From the NCBI RefSeq assembly GCF_016862755.1, contig NZ_BONO01000002.1:186001-250000 (forward strand): DNA of 64,000 bases, written 5' to 3'. A program made the position numbers and the translations under genes. The DNA comes from Cellulomonas pakistanensis (GTDB taxonomy: Bacteria > Actinomycetota > Actinomycetes > Actinomycetales > Cellulomonadaceae). The notes under the pieces were generated by a model that ran no database searches, had not been told where the DNA came from, and saw only the letters and a list, made by a program, of their open reading frames with translations. Positions 29,125-41,646 of this stretch are shown piece after piece. Within the stretch, counting starts at the first letter, position 1. Every line of letters starts with the position of its first letter.

Positions 29125-30472
29125 CAGGGCGTCACCCGCCCCGCGGCGTAGCGCGGGTCCGCCGGGTCGTCCTGCGGCACGCCGTCGAGCACCGTGGCCC
29201 GGCCGCGCAGGAACGTCGCGACGACCGCGCCCGGCAGCTCCCGGCCGCGCAGCGGCGAGTTCGTCGACGCCGTGGCCTGCCGCGCGGGCTCGACGACCCG
29301 GCGCTGGTCGGGGTCGACCAGCACGAGGTTGGCCGGCTCCCCCACCGCGATCGGGCGCCCGTGGCCCTCGACCCGGCCGATGCGGGCGGGGTTGGTCGAC
29401 AGCACCCGTGCAACGTCGGCCCAGGTCATCCGGCCGGTGTCGACCATGGTCTGCTGCACGACCGACAGCGCGGTCTCCAGGCCGGTCATGCCGAACGCGG
29501 CCGCGGCCCACTCGCAGTCCTTGTCCTCGCGGGTGTGCGGGGCGTGGTCGGTGGCGACGATGTCGATCGTGCCGTCGGCCAGGCCCTCGCGGACGGCGTC
29601 GACGTCGGCCTGCGTGCGCAGCGGCGGGTTCACCTTGAACACCGGGTCGTAGCCGCGGGCCTCCTCGTCCGTGAGGACCAGGTGGTGCGGCGTGACCTCG
29701 GCGGTGACGGCGATGCCGCGCGACTTCGCCCAGCGGATGATCTCCACCGAGCCGGCCGTCGACAGGTGGCACACGTGCAGCCGCGACCCGACGTGCTCGG
29801 CGAGCAGCACGTCCCGGGCGATGATCGCCTCCTCCGCGACGGCGGGCCAGCCGGCCAGGCCGATCTCGGCGGACACGACGCCCTCGTGCATCTGGGCGCC
29901 CTGGGTCAGCCGGGGCTCCTGCGCGTGCTGGGCGATCACTCCGTCGAACGCCTTCACGTACTCCAGCGCGCGGCGCATGAGCACCGGGTCGTGCACGCAC
30001 TTGCCGTCGTCGCTGAACACCCGGACCCGGGCGGCGGAGTCGGCCATCGCGCCCAGCTCGGCGAGGTGCTCCCCCGCCAGGCCCACGCTGACCGCGCCCA
30101 CCGGGTGCACGTCGGTCCAGCCGGCCTGCGCGCCCAGACGCCAGACCTGCTCGACGACGCCCGCGGTGTCCTGGGTCGGCGTGGTGTTGGCCATCGCGTG
30201 CACCGCGGTGAACCCGCCGGCCGCCCCGGCGCGGGTGCCGGACGCGATCGTCTCGGCGTCCTCCCGGCCGGGCTCGCGCAGGTGGGTGTGCAGGTCGACC
30301 AGGCCGGGCAGCAGCACCATCCCGGTCGCGTCGATCACCTCGAGGTCGTCGGGGGCGTTCTCGGACGCGTCGCCGGCGTCCGGGCCGATCGCCGCGACCA
30401 GGCCGCCGGCGACCAGCACGTCGGTGGGCTCGCCGCCGAGGGGGCGGACGTCCTTGAGCAGGTACTGCGCGG

Positions 30473-30476
<4 letters not shown>
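29124..30476 (-). CDS. pyrC: Dihydroorotase
   Basis: The protein has 450 residues from ATG 30476. It cyclises carbamoyl aspartate to dihydroorotate. It is a class I amidohydrolase: the zinc motif is [20 protein letters not shown], later metal ligands lie in [19 protein letters not shown] and [14 protein letters not shown], and the catalytic Asp is in [18 protein letters not shown]. It overlaps pyrB by 4 nt and the PH-like gene by 1 nt. Confidence 0.96.
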
Positions 30477-32167
<1,691 letters not shown>

Positions 32168-32182
32168 TGCTCGTTCCCCGGC

Positions 32183-32188
32183 ACCTTA
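32183..32188 (-). promoter_or_regulatory. Candidate -10 box of the pyr operon
   Basis: TAAGGT on the minus strand lies 15 nt upstream of the PyrR-binding hairpin, so a transcript starting just after it would contain the whole hairpin. No good -35 is visible. Confidence 0.4.
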
Positions 32189-32361
32189 CACAGACCGGCC
32201 GGGTGCGGCCCGCGGCGTCCACGCCGCGGGCGGCGTGAGCCGCGCCACGCCCGCGGCCCCGTCCGGGCCCGCGCGCCCGCGCTGCCGCGCCGCGCGTCCG
32301 CCCCGCGCCGCGCGTCCGCCCCGCGCGCCGCGTACGCCCGCGCCCGCACCCGCACCACGTT

Positions 32362-32427
32362 CGCCGAGGTGGCAACCCTCGGCTGTGGCGGGCGGTCCGC
32401 GCACAGCCGAGAGTTGCCATCTCGGCG
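32362..32427 (-). terminator. 26-bp inverted repeat, probable terminator after nusB
   Basis: The arms 32362-32387 and 32402-32427 match at 24 of 26 positions around a 14-nt loop. Each of the two mismatches becomes a G-U wobble on one strand. It lies 79 nt downstream of the nusB stop and before the pyr promoter. It has no U-tract. Confidence 0.6.
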
Positions 32428-32505
32428 TCGAGGGCGGACCCGGGACGCAGGACGGCCCCCGGCGCCCCGGGACGGGGGCGACGGGGGCCGTGCGTGCGTG
32501 CGGCG

Positions 32506-32922
32506 TCAGGCCAGGAGGGTCGGCTTCAGGTCGACCAGGCGGCCGAGCAGGCCGTTGACGAAGCCGGGGCTCTCGTCCGTCGACAGGCTGCGGGCCAGCT
32601 CGACGGCCTCGTCCACGGCGACCGCGTCGGGCACGTCGTCGTTGAACAGGATCTCCCACGTGCCGATCCGCAGCAGCTCGCGGTCGACCGCGGGCATCCG
32701 CTCGATCGTCCAGCCGTGCGAGTGCGTCGCGATGACCTCGTCGATCCGGGCGCGCTGCGCCTGCACGCCCTCGACCAGCTCGACCGAGTACTGCGGCAGG
32801 GCCGCCTCGGTGCCGGGCTGCGCGATGCGGTCCGCGAGCACGGTCAGCGGGTCGAGCCGGCGTTGCTCCGCCTCGAAGAGGACGTCGAGGGCCCGCTTGC
32901 GGGCCTTGGTGCGAGCTCCCAC
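32506..32922 (-). CDS. nusB: Transcription antitermination factor NusB
   Basis: The protein has 138 residues from GTG 32922, one base after the efp stop. It is an RNA-binding component of the rRNA antitermination complex. The helical NusB fold is seen in ARTKARKRALDVLFEAEQRR, WTIERMPAVDRELLRIGTWE and VAVDEAVELARSLSTDESPG followed by FVNGLLGRL. The efp-nusB pairing is standard in actinobacteria. Confidence 0.95.
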   Translation of the reverse strand: MGARTKARKRALDVLFEAEQRRLDPLTVLADRIAQPGTEAALPQYSVELVEGVQAQRARIDEVIATHSHGWTIERMPAVDRELLRIGTWEILFNDDVPDAVAVDEAVELARSLSTDESPGFVNGLLGRLVDLKPTLLA

Positions 32923-32923
32923 C

Positions 32924-33487
32924 TCAGTCGTTCACGCGACCCAGGTAGCTGCCGTCGCGGGTGTCGACCTTGACCTTGGTGTCCGACTCCAGGAACAGCG
33001 GGACCTGGATCTGGTAGCCGGTCTCCAGCGTCGCGGGCTTGGTGCCGGCCGAGGAGCGGTCGCCCTGCAGGCCCGGCTCCGTGTAGGTCACCATGAGCGT
33101 CACCGACGGCGGGAGCTCGACGTACAGCGGCACGCCGTCGTTCGTCGCGACCATCGCGCTGGTGCTCTCCAGCATGAAGTTCGCGGCGTCGCCGACGGTG
33201 GCGGCCGGGACGGTGATCTGGTCGTAGGTGTCCGTGTCCATGAACACGAAGTCCTCGCCGTCCTTGTACAGGTACTGCATGTCGCGCTTGTCGACGTTCG
33301 CCGTCTCGACCTTGGTGCCGGCGTTGAACGTGCGGTCGACGACCTTGCCCGAGAGGACGTTCTTCAGCTTGGTGCGGACGAACGCGCCGCCCTTGCCGGG
33401 CTTCACGTGCTGGAACTCGATGACCGTCCAGAGCTGGCCGTCGATCCTCAGCACGGTGCCGTTCTTCAGGTCGTTCGTCGTCGCCAC
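32924..33487 (-). CDS. efp: Elongation factor P
   Basis: The protein has 187 residues, the exact family length, from GTG 33487 with AGGAAG nine bases upstream; the frame extends further but without family residues. It rescues ribosomes stalled at polyproline. The start [19 protein letters not shown] and tip loop [17 protein letters not shown], with Lys at the modification position, are clear. All three beta domains are present. PilT, with its long proline runs, is one likely client in this window. Confidence 0.97.
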   Translation of the reverse strand: MATTNDLKNGTVLRIDGQLWTVIEFQHVKPGKGGAFVRTKLKNVLSGKVVDRTFNAGTKVETANVDKRDMQYLYKDGEDFVFMDTDTYDQITVPAATVGDAANFMLESTSAMVATNDGVPLYVELPPSVTLMVTYTEPGLQGDRSSAGTKPATLETGYQIQVPLFLESDTKVKVDTRDGSYLGRVND

Positions 33488-33570
33488 GTGTCGCTGCTTC
33501 CTGTCCAGGGGTGCTGTCTGCCGGGCCGCCACGCGCGCCCGCGGTCGCGGGCGGGGCTGAGCCGCCGACT

Positions 33571-33576
33571 ATCGTA
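33571..33576 (-). promoter_or_regulatory. Candidate -10 box of efp-nusB
   Basis: TACGAT on the minus strand lies about 84 nt upstream of the efp GTG. It directly abuts the hairpin that follows the GGDEF gene. Confidence 0.35.
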
Positions 33577-33597
33577 CCGTGCGGGACCGCCGCACGG
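33577..33597 (-). terminator. Short hairpin after the GGDEF gene
   Basis: CCGTGCGG and CCGCACGG form a perfect 8-bp stem with a 5-nt loop, 13 nt after the GGDEF stop. Confidence 0.5.
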
Positions 33598-33610
33598 CCG
33601 CCGGCGCGGG

Positions 33611-34570
33611 TCAGACGTTCCCCGCGAGCGTCCGGCGCGCGTCCTTCGAGGCGAACAGGTCCGCGTCGGCCCGGTCGAGCAGGCTGCGCACCGAGTCCTC
33701 GGGACGCAGCTCCGCGACCCCGGCGCTGGAGGACAGCACGTCCCGGAGCGCCGCCGACGCCACCCACCCGCGGGCCGCGGCCTCGTCCGCACCCGGCAGC
33801 ACCGCGACGAACTCGTCGCCCCCGACGCGGCCGAGGAACGCCCCCGCCGGCAGCCTCGCCCGCCACCCCGCGGCGAGGCCGGCCAGGAGGTCGTCCGCGC
33901 CGAGGTGGCCGTGGCGGGTGTTCACGACCTTGAAGTCGTCGACGTCGAGCGCCACGACGCTCAGCCGCGCCCCGGTGCGCAACGCGCGCGGGACGACGTC
34001 GCCCAGGCGCTCGTGGAAGGCGCCGCGGTTGAGCGCCCCGGTGAGGTGGTCGGTACGGGCCTGCTGCCGCAGCCTCCCGGACTGCTGCGCCATCAGCCAG
34101 CACGAGAGCAGCGCCATCGCGCACGCCCCCACCACGACGACCGGGTGCACCGCCGCCGGCGCGATCGCCGCGGGAAGCGCGATCGCGGCCACCACGACGC
34201 CGGCGACGACCGCCGCGCGCCGCGGCTCCAGCGCGTAGGCCGCGAACTGCCCTGCCACGACGAACCCGAGCGCGAACAGCACGACGCCCTGCGCGGTGTG
34301 GCACGTGCTGACGAGCGCCGCCGAGACGACGACGCCCGCGATCAGCACCGCCTGCGTGCTGCGCGGGTGCACGGGCAGGGTCAGGAGCGCGCCGCACAGC
34401 ACCACGTCGACCGCCGACACCACGAGCCACCACTGCACCGGCGAGGACGGGTCAGCGGGCCACACCCCGCCCAGCGCCGTGATCACCGCCATGACGAACA
34501 GCCCGATCACCAGGTGGTCGCGGGTGGTCACGTCACGGTCGGTCCCCGGCCCCTCCTCGTCCCCGCGCAT
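33611..34570 (-). CDS. Membrane diguanylate cyclase (GGDEF)
   Basis: The protein has 319 residues from ATG 34570 with GAGGA upstream. Six hydrophobic helices occupy residues about 20-162. The GGDEF domain follows: RTDHLTGALNRGAFHERLGD, the metal-binding SVVALDVDDFKVVNTRHGHL and the active site GRVGGDEFVAVLPG (GGDEF at residues 250-254). These features predict synthesis of c-di-GMP from GTP at the membrane. No RxxD inhibitory site precedes GGDEF (PAGA occupies the position), so product inhibition is probably weak. A c-di-GMP-type PilB lies in the same window. Confidence 0.92.
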   Translation of the reverse strand: MRGDEEGPGTDRDVTTRDHLVIGLFVMAVITALGGVWPADPSSPVQWWLVVSAVDVVLCGALLTLPVHPRSTQAVLIAGVVVSAALVSTCHTAQGVVLFALGFVVAGQFAAYALEPRRAAVVAGVVVAAIALPAAIAPAAVHPVVVVGACAMALLSCWLMAQQSGRLRQQARTDHLTGALNRGAFHERLGDVVPRALRTGARLSVVALDVDDFKVVNTRHGHLGADDLLAGLAAGWRARLPAGAFLGRVGGDEFVAVLPGADEAAARGWVASAALRDVLSSSAGVAELRPEDSVRSLLDRADADLFASKDARRTLAGNV

Positions 34571-34576
34571 GCGTCC

Positions 34577-34605
34577 TCATCGGAAAGCGCTGCCCGTGAC
34601 TGGAC
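34577..34605 (-). promoter_or_regulatory. Weak sigma-28-like box in front of the GGDEF gene
   Basis: GTCCAG (34600-34605), 15 nt, then TCCGATGA (34577-34584). The spacing equals that of the pil boxes, but the match is only partial (4/6 and 6/8). A start here would be almost at the ATG. Confidence 0.25.
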
Positions 34606-34684
34606 CGCTGGTTCGGGTGAAAGCGGGTGAACAGGACGTCGTGACCGCGGTGCCCGAGCCCCGCGCCCGAACTGAGCGCCCGCG

Positions 34685-35194
34685 TCACCGGGTCAGCAGC
34701 CAGCGGCCGAGCACGCCGATCCCCGCCGCCCACACGAGCGACGCCAGCGTGCCGATGACGAACCGCTCCGACACCGCCGGGTCGTCGCCCGCGCGCAGCT
34801 CCGGGTACCGGCCGAGGCCCTTGACCGCCACGACCACCGCGACGCCGCCGGGCTCCCCGGCGAGCAGGGCGCCGGTGACCGCCAGCCGCTCGAGCACCCC
34901 GATCCAGGTGCCGCCGCGCAGCTTGGCCCGGACACGGTCGCTGTCGGGGCCGTCGCCGAGCGCCCGGGCGTTCGCGTCGCCGGACGCGCCGCGGTTGACC
35001 CGGCCCTTGCGGTACTCGCGGGGCTCGTCGTTGGCGGGCTCGTGCGGGCCCGCGCCCTCCCGGGCCGGCGCACCCCGCGGCCGGCGCCCGCCGCGGTCGG
35101 CGAGCCGCAGCACGCCCGCCGCGGCGACCCAGCCGAGCCCGACGCTGACCGCCAGGGCGGCCACCACGAGCACGGTCCCCCACAGCGTCGTCAC
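34685..35194 (-). CDS. Small membrane protein, partner of the SatD-like gene
   Basis: The protein has 169 residues from GTG 35194, overlapping the SatD-like stop by 4 nt. An N-terminal helix (WGTVLVVAALAVSVGLGWVA), a charged middle (residues about 35-90) and two C-terminal helices (LERLAVTGALLAGEPGGVAV; GTLASLVWAAGIGVLGRWLL) are visible. The ERLAVTGALLAG and VKGLGRYPEL segments recur in membrane proteins paired with SatD-type regulators as I recall. No function can be assigned. Confidence 0.7.
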   Translation of the reverse strand: MTTLWGTVLVVAALAVSVGLGWVAAAGVLRLADRGGRRPRGAPAREGAGPHEPANDEPREYRKGRVNRGASGDANARALGDGPDSDRVRAKLRGGTWIGVLERLAVTGALLAGEPGGVAVVVAVKGLGRYPELRAGDDPAVSERFVIGTLASLVWAAGIGVLGRWLLTR

Positions 35195-35865
35195 GCGCGC
35201 CCCTCCCGGTCGACCTCGGCCGACCCATCCTGGCCACGCCCGCCCGCGAGCCGGAGCAGGCGCGCCGCGGCGGGGCGGGCCGCGACCTCCTCGGCCCACA
35301 GCGCGGCGCGGAGGCGGGCGCTCACCGCCTGCTGGCTGATGCCCAGCGCGGCGGCGACGTCCTCCTGCCGCGCCCCGGGCTCGCCGCGGCCCGGGGCCAC
35401 GCGGTCGACGACCGACCAGCCGGCGGCGGTCCGCCGGGCGACCACGGCGCCGAGCAGGACCAGCACGCCCTCCGCCTCGGCGGCGGCGACCGCGTCCGGG
35501 CCCCGGACGGCCAGCGGCACGCTCCGCAGCCGGGACTTCGCGGCCTCGACGGCCTCCCGGGCGTGGATGAACGCGCTGCCGGACCCGGCGCGGGACGAGA
35601 CCGGGAGCGGGGTGTCGACCACGCCGGAGCCGATGCCGATGCTCCACCCGCCGGTGCGGACGAGGTGCAGGGCCAGCGCGACCACGAGGTCTGCGTCGGC
35701 GAGCACGCCCTGGACCTCGTCGCCGACCGTGCGCTCGAACGGCAGCACGACGGCGCCCGGCGCGGCGGTCGCGAGCGGCGACGCGGAGGCCAGGTCGGCG
35801 AGCAGGGCGTCCACGCGGTCGCCGACCCGGCGGCTGCCCTCCTGGTCCACCGTCAGGGTCCACAT
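35191..35865 (-). CDS. SatD-family-like protein with C-terminal helix-turn-helix
   Basis: The protein has 224 residues from ATG 35865; an in-frame GTG at 35874 is possible. Residues 1-130 (WTLTVDQEGSRRVGDRVDAL; PFERTVGDEVQGVLADADLV; GWSIGIGSGVVDTPLP) resemble the SatD family, a nucleotidyl-cyclase-like fold of unknown activity found with a membrane partner. Residues about 165-205 form a helix-turn-helix (EDVAAALGISQQAVSARLRA). It is probably a stress or nucleotide sensor regulating itself and the coupled membrane protein. The role is inference. Confidence 0.65.
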   Translation of the reverse strand: MWTLTVDQEGSRRVGDRVDALLADLASASPLATAAPGAVVLPFERTVGDEVQGVLADADLVVALALHLVRTGGWSIGIGSGVVDTPLPVSSRAGSGSAFIHAREAVEAAKSRLRSVPLAVRGPDAVAAAEAEGVLVLLGAVVARRTAAGWSVVDRVAPGRGEPGARQEDVAAALGISQQAVSARLRAALWAEEVAARPAAARLLRLAGGRGQDGSAEVDREGRA

Positions 35866-35872
35866 GGCCGCC

Positions 35873-35878
35873 ACGCTA
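35873..35878 (-). promoter_or_regulatory. -10 box of the SatD-like gene, leaderless arrangement
   Basis: TAGCGT on the minus strand ends 7 nt before ATG 35865 and overlaps the alternative GTG 35874, so it supports the ATG. Confidence 0.45.
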
Positions 35879-35920
35879 GACCGTGGTACGGCCCCTTACA
35901 ACCCTGAGAGTTGGTAGGTC

Positions 35921-35948
35921 GAGTCACAAGCCTTCGGGCTTGTGCGAC

Positions 35949-35950
<2 letters not shown>
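35921..35950 (-). terminator. Terminator hairpin overlapping the aroB stop codon
   Basis: GAGTCACAAGCC (35921-35932) pairs with GGCTTGTGCGACTC (35937-35950) apart from a two-base bulge, around a tetraloop (TTCG on plus, CGAA on minus). The aroB stop is at 35949-35951, inside the stem. Confidence 0.75.
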
Positions 35951-37703
<1,753 letters not shown>

Positions 37704-38894
37704 TCATCGCAGGAGGTCGGGGATCGACGCGACGTAGGCGTCGAGGTTCCGGCGGACCTCGCCGACCGAGTCGCCGCCGGTCTTCTCCAGCAGCGCGTCC
37801 GCGACCACGAGCGCGACCATCGCCTCCGCCACGACCGCCGCCGGCGGCACCGCGCACACGTCCGAGCGCTGGTGCTGCGCCTTCGCGGGCTCGTTGCTGG
37901 AGGTGTCCACGGTGTCGAGCGCGCGCGGCACCGTCGAGATCGGCTTCATCGCCGCGCGGACGCGCAGGATCTCGCCGTTCGTCATGCCGCCCTCGAGGCC
38001 ACCCGCACGGTTGCTGCGGCGGCGGATCACGCCGTCGGCGTCCCGCTCCATCTCGTCGTGCGCCTGCGAGCCGCGACGGGTGGCGGTCCGGAATCCGTCG
38101 CCGACCTCGACTCCCTTGATCGCCTGGATGCCCATGAGCGCACCGGCGAGCCGCGCGTCGAGCCGCCGGTCGGCGTGCACGTACGAGCCGAGCCCGGACG
38201 GCAGGCCGTAGACCAGCACCTCGACGACGCCGCCGAGGGTGTCGCCGTCCTTGTGGCACTCGTCGATCTCGGCGACCATCGCGGCCGACGTCGTCGCGTT
38301 GAAGCAGCGCACCGGGTCGGCGTCCAGCGCGGCCACGTCGTCGGGCGTCGGCAGCGCGGCGTCGTCGGGAGCCGCGACCGGGCCGATCCCGACCACGTGC
38401 GACACGAGCCGGACGCCCGCGGCCTGCTCGAGGAACCGGGCCGCCACCGTCCCGAGCGCGACGCGGGCGGCGGTCTCGCGCGCCGACGCGCGCTCCAGCA
38501 CCGGGCGGGCGTCGTCGAACGCGTACTTCCGCATGCCGACCAGGTCGGCGTGGCCCGGGCGCGGCCGGGTCAGCGGGGCGTTGCGGGCGCGGTTCAGCTT
38601 CTCCGGGTCGTCGACCGGGTCGGACGACATGACGTCGACCCACTTCGGCCACTCGGTGTTGCCGATCTCGATGGCGACGGGGCCGCCCTGCGACTCGCCC
38701 AGGCGGACGCCGCCGAGGATGCGAACCTCGTCCTGCTCGAACTTCATGCGCGCACCGCGGCCGTAGCCGAGCCGGCGCCGCGCCAGGGCGTCGCGGATGT
38801 GGGCCGACTCGACCTCCACCCCCGCGGGGAGGCCCTCGAGCACGCCCACCAGGGCGGGGCCGTGCGACTCACCGGACGTCAACCAACGGAGCAT
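37704..38894 (-). CDS. aroC: Chorismate synthase
   Basis: The protein has 396 residues from ATG 38894; the frame runs further upstream but [20 protein letters not shown] is the family start. It is an FMN-dependent trans-elimination enzyme giving chorismate. Conserved blocks are [40 protein letters not shown] and [20 protein letters not shown]. It lies 87 nt downstream of pilO, so it may be co-transcribed with the end of the pilus locus. Confidence 0.97.
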   Translation of the reverse strand: MLRWLTSGESHGPALVGVLEGLPAGVEVESAHIRDALARRRLGYGRGARMKFEQDEVRILGGVRLGESQGGPVAIEIGNTEWPKWVDVMSSDPVDDPEKLNRARNAPLTRPRPGHADLVGMRKYAFDDARPVLERASARETAARVALGTVAARFLEQAAGVRLVSHVVGIGPVAAPDDAALPTPDDVAALDADPVRCFNATTSAAMVAEIDECHKDGDTLGGVVEVLVYGLPSGLGSYVHADRRLDARLAGALMGIQAIKGVEVGDGFRTATRRGSQAHDEMERDADGVIRRRSNRAGGLEGGMTNGEILRVRAAMKPISTVPRALDTVDTSSNEPAKAQHQRSDVCAVPPAAVVAEAMVALVVADALLEKTGGDSVGEVRRNLDAYVASIPDLLR

Positions 38895-38981
38895 GGTCGG
38901 GATCTTCCCATGGTGTGCGGGTACGACCGCGCCCCGGTCCACGAGGTGGGCCGGGGCGCGGGCGGGTGGTGCGGGACGGGG

Positions 38982-39785
38982 TCAGGCGTTGGAGAACGCC
39001 CCCGAGGGGTCACCGGCCGCCGGCGGTGCCCCCGACTCGCCCTGCTCGGTCGCGTCGCCGGCCGCGGCGGTCGGGTCCTGGAGCACGTACACGTACCCCG
39101 AGATGAGGAGCTCCAGGTCGCCCTTGGCGGTCGCCGGGCGCCCACCGGAGGCCTCGGCCTCGTCCTGACCGGTACCGTCGAGCGACGTCACCAGGAAGAG
39201 CCGGTCGGAGTCCTCCTGCAGCGTCCCGAGGAACGAGAGGACGTCCACCGGGTTGCCGAGCGCCGTGATGGTGACCGGGACGGCCACGAAGCCCGGGATC
39301 GGCGCCGCCGCCGAGGGACCGGACGTGCTCGCGCCCGCCCCCTCCTCAGATCCGTCCGCGTCGGTGGCGCCCTCCCCGGATGCGCCCTCCTCGGTGGCGT
39401 CGCCGCTGCTCGGCGCGGCCTCCACCGCCGCCGGAGCCACCGCCTCGGGCACGCCCACCGAGGCGTCCACGACCGCCGCGCCGGACGCCGCCGCGATGCT
39501 GTCCACCGTCCGGAGGAAGTCCGAGGTGCGACCGGTGGCCGGGATCTCGCGCTCGATCAGCGCGAGCTGCTCCTCGTACGACCCGAGCTCGGCGAACTGC
39601 TGCTCCAGCCGCGCGAGCTGAGCGGCGAGCGTCGAGTTCCGGTCCTCCGCGATCTGCGTGTCCTCGGCTGCGCGCGCGGTCTTCGCCACCACCGGCGAGA
39701 TGAGCACGAACCAGCTGAGCGCCAGGATCGCGACCGCCAGCAGGACGGTGCCGGCGACCCACGTCGACTTCTTGACATTCTCCAT
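38982..39785 (-). CDS. pilO: Type IV pilus inner-membrane protein PilO-like
   Basis: The protein has 267 residues from ATG 39785. One N-terminal helix (TWVAGTVLLAVAILALSWFV) is followed by a coiled-coil (residues about 45-75, AEDRNSTLAAQLARLEQQFA) and a ferredoxin-like C-terminal domain (FVAVPVTITALGNPVDVLSF; ELLISGYVYVLQD). This is the PilO design, part of the PilM-PilN-PilO alignment complex linking the cytoplasmic motor to the pilus. The Glu/Ala-rich stretch about 125-165 is a disordered insert. It starts one base after pilN ends. Confidence 0.85.
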   Translation of the reverse strand: MENVKKSTWVAGTVLLAVAILALSWFVLISPVVAKTARAAEDTQIAEDRNSTLAAQLARLEQQFAELGSYEEQLALIEREIPATGRTSDFLRTVDSIAAASGAAVVDASVGVPEAVAPAAVEAAPSSGDATEEGASGEGATDADGSEEGAGASTSGPSAAAPIPGFVAVPVTITALGNPVDVLSFLGTLQEDSDRLFLVTSLDGTGQDEAEASGGRPATAKGDLELLISGYVYVLQDPTAAAGDATEQGESGAPPAAGDPSGAFSNA

Positions 39786-39786
39786 G

Positions 39787-40494
39787 TCAGCCCTCGTCCT
39801 CGTTCGGCAGGAAGCGGTTGGCGTAGGCCTCGTCCGTGACCTGGACGCTGACCGAGAACTCAAACCGCGGCGTGGCGGTGTCCGTGTCCTCCCCGACCGT
39901 CACGGCGGTGACCCGCACGTCGTCGAAGCCGGGGATGGTGTCCAGCTGGTCCTGCCACTGCGCGATGTTCGGCAGGGTGTCGCTCACCGCGGTCATGTCG
40001 AGTCGGGACACCGACTCCGCCTGCAGCGGGTCCGCCGGCGCGGCCGGAGCCAGCATCGGCGTCGCGCCGTCCACGGTGAGGCTCGCGACCTTGACGCCAC
40101 CGGGCATCGCCGCGAACACGTAGCCGAGGTACTCCCGCCAGAGCGTCTCCGTCGACATGCCCTGCTGCCGGGCTGCCTCGAGCTGCTCGAGCCGGTTGAG
40201 CACGACGGGGACCTCGGCGTACTGCTGCTGCGCGGCCGTGAGGCGCATGGTCTCGGCGTCCGCGTCCGCCAGCGCCTTCTCCTGCGTCGACAGGGCGAAC
40301 GAGAACAGCGCGTACCCGCCGGCGGCCACGGCCACCACGAGGACGAGGCACAGCGCGAGCACCCGCTTCACACGCCCCATCGCCCGCGCGCCGTAGATCT
40401 CGGGCGGGAGCAGGTTGACCCGGGGCGCGATGTACGGTGCCGGCTGCGGCACCCCAGCGGCCGGAGTCGCCTTGCGCTCGCTGATCGCGGTCAT
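39787..40494 (-). CDS. pilN: Type IV pilus protein PilN-like
   Basis: The protein has 235 residues from ATG 40494, overlapping pilM by 4 nt. The N-terminal PilM-binding motif RVNLLPPEIY precedes a single helix (VLALCLVLVVAVAAGGYALF), a coiled-coil (residues about 70-110) and a periplasmic-type alpha/beta domain. It would insert PilM's partner into the membrane and dimerise with PilO. Confidence 0.86.
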   Translation of the reverse strand: MTAISERKATPAAGVPQPAPYIAPRVNLLPPEIYGARAMGRVKRVLALCLVLVVAVAAGGYALFSFALSTQEKALADADAETMRLTAAQQQYAEVPVVLNRLEQLEAARQQGMSTETLWREYLGYVFAAMPGGVKVASLTVDGATPMLAPAAPADPLQAESVSRLDMTAVSDTLPNIAQWQDQLDTIPGFDDVRVTAVTVGEDTDTATPRFEFSVSVQVTDEAYANRFLPNEDEG

Positions 40495-41555
40495 GCCGCG
40501 GCTCCCATCGCCAGGCCCACCGACACCGCGAAGGTGTGCTGGGCGTCGAGGACGTCCGTGGCCGCAGCCGCACGCGCCACGTCGACGGTGCCGAGCGGCT
40601 GGCCCACCGACACGGGTAGCCGGCTCGCGCTGGACAGGTACTGCCCCAGCCCGGGCAGCTGGCACGCCCCGCCGGTCAGGAAGACGGCCTGTGCCGCGGC
40701 ACCGGGGTGCGACGCCGCGTAGTAGACGAACGTGTTGCGGATCGACTCGACGAGCGACGTCGTCGCAGTTCCCAGGGCTCGGGCCGCCTCGTCGAGCTCG
40801 GCGGGCACGCTGAACCCGAACCCGATCTCGCGCTTGATCCCCTCCGCCTCCGCGGCCGGGACGCTCATGGCCCGCGACACCGCGTCGGTAGCGTCCTGGC
40901 CGCCCGTCGGGAGCAGACGGACCATCGTCGGCACGCCGTTCGCGACGATCACGACGGTGGTGACCCGAGCACCGATGTCGACCAGTGCCAGCGTCTGGCC
41001 CAGCGTGCTCTCGCCGCCGAGAGCACGGGCGAGCGCGAACGCGCTCAGGTCCACGCTGACGGGGTTGAGGCCGGCCGACTTCACCGCCGCGATGTTGGCG
41101 CGCACCGTGTCCTTGGTCGCCGCGACCAGCAGCCCCGAGACCACGGTCCCGTGCTCGGCGGCGCGCGACCCGGTCGGCAGGTAGTCGAGGATCGCGTCCT
41201 CGACCGCGACCGGGATGAGATCGTGCACCTGGAACGGCAGCGAGGCCTTCAGCTCGGGCAGGGGCATCGCCGGCAGGTCGAGCTCGCGCACGATCACCCG
41301 CTGGTTCCCGACGCCGATGACGACGTCCTTGGACCCGAACTTCTGCTGCGCCCACAGCTGCTTGATGGCCGTCCCGACCGTCGACGGCTCGGCCACCTCG
41401 CCGTCGCGGACGGCGCCGAACGGCAGCTGCACCGCTCCGGCGCGGACGAGCGTGGGACGCGCCGGCCGGCCGCCGCGTCCGCTCATGATCTCGACCTCGG
41501 CCGCGCGCACCTGCGTGGTGCCGATGTCGAGCCCGATCATGCGTGTCTTGGCCAC
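40491..41555 (-). CDS. pilM: Type IV pilus ATPase PilM (actin-like)
   Basis: The protein has 354 residues from GTG 41555 with AAGGGA upstream. It shows the actin-like fold: nucleotide loops MIGLDIGTTQVRAAEVEI, LALVDIGARVTTVVIVANGV and AVFLTGGACQLPGLGQYL. QRVIVRELDLPAMPLPELKA is a PilM family block. It forms the cytoplasmic ring that couples PilN to the motor ATPases. A sigma-28-like promoter precedes it at 41593-41621, so pilMNO (and possibly aroCKB) form their own transcript. Confidence 0.92.
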   Translation of the reverse strand: MAKTRMIGLDIGTTQVRAAEVEIMSGRGGRPARPTLVRAGAVQLPFGAVRDGEVAEPSTVGTAIKQLWAQQKFGSKDVVIGVGNQRVIVRELDLPAMPLPELKASLPFQVHDLIPVAVEDAILDYLPTGSRAAEHGTVVSGLLVAATKDTVRANIAAVKSAGLNPVSVDLSAFALARALGGESTLGQTLALVDIGARVTTVVIVANGVPTMVRLLPTGGQDATDAVSRAMSVPAAEAEGIKREIGFGFSVPAELDEAARALGTATTSLVESIRNTFVYYAASHPGAAAQAVFLTGGACQLPGLGQYLSSASRLPVSVGQPLGTVDVARAAAATDVLDAQHTFAVSVGLAMGAAA

Positions 41556-41592
41556 GCTCGAGTCCCTTCCCTCCGGATGGCGTACTGCAGTC

Positions 41593-41621
41593 TGATCGGG
41601 CGCGGGTGCGCCCGACTTGAG
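41593..41621 (-). promoter_or_regulatory. Sigma-28-like promoter of pilMNO
   Basis: On the minus strand CTCAAG (41616-41621), then 15 nt, then CCCGATCA (41593-41600). Upstream, GAGAACCC directly precedes, as it does before pilT. A leader of about 30 nt would contain the pilM ribosome-binding site. Confidence 0.6.
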
Positions 41622-41646
41622 GGGTTCTCCGGCTGATTCCGGTAGG

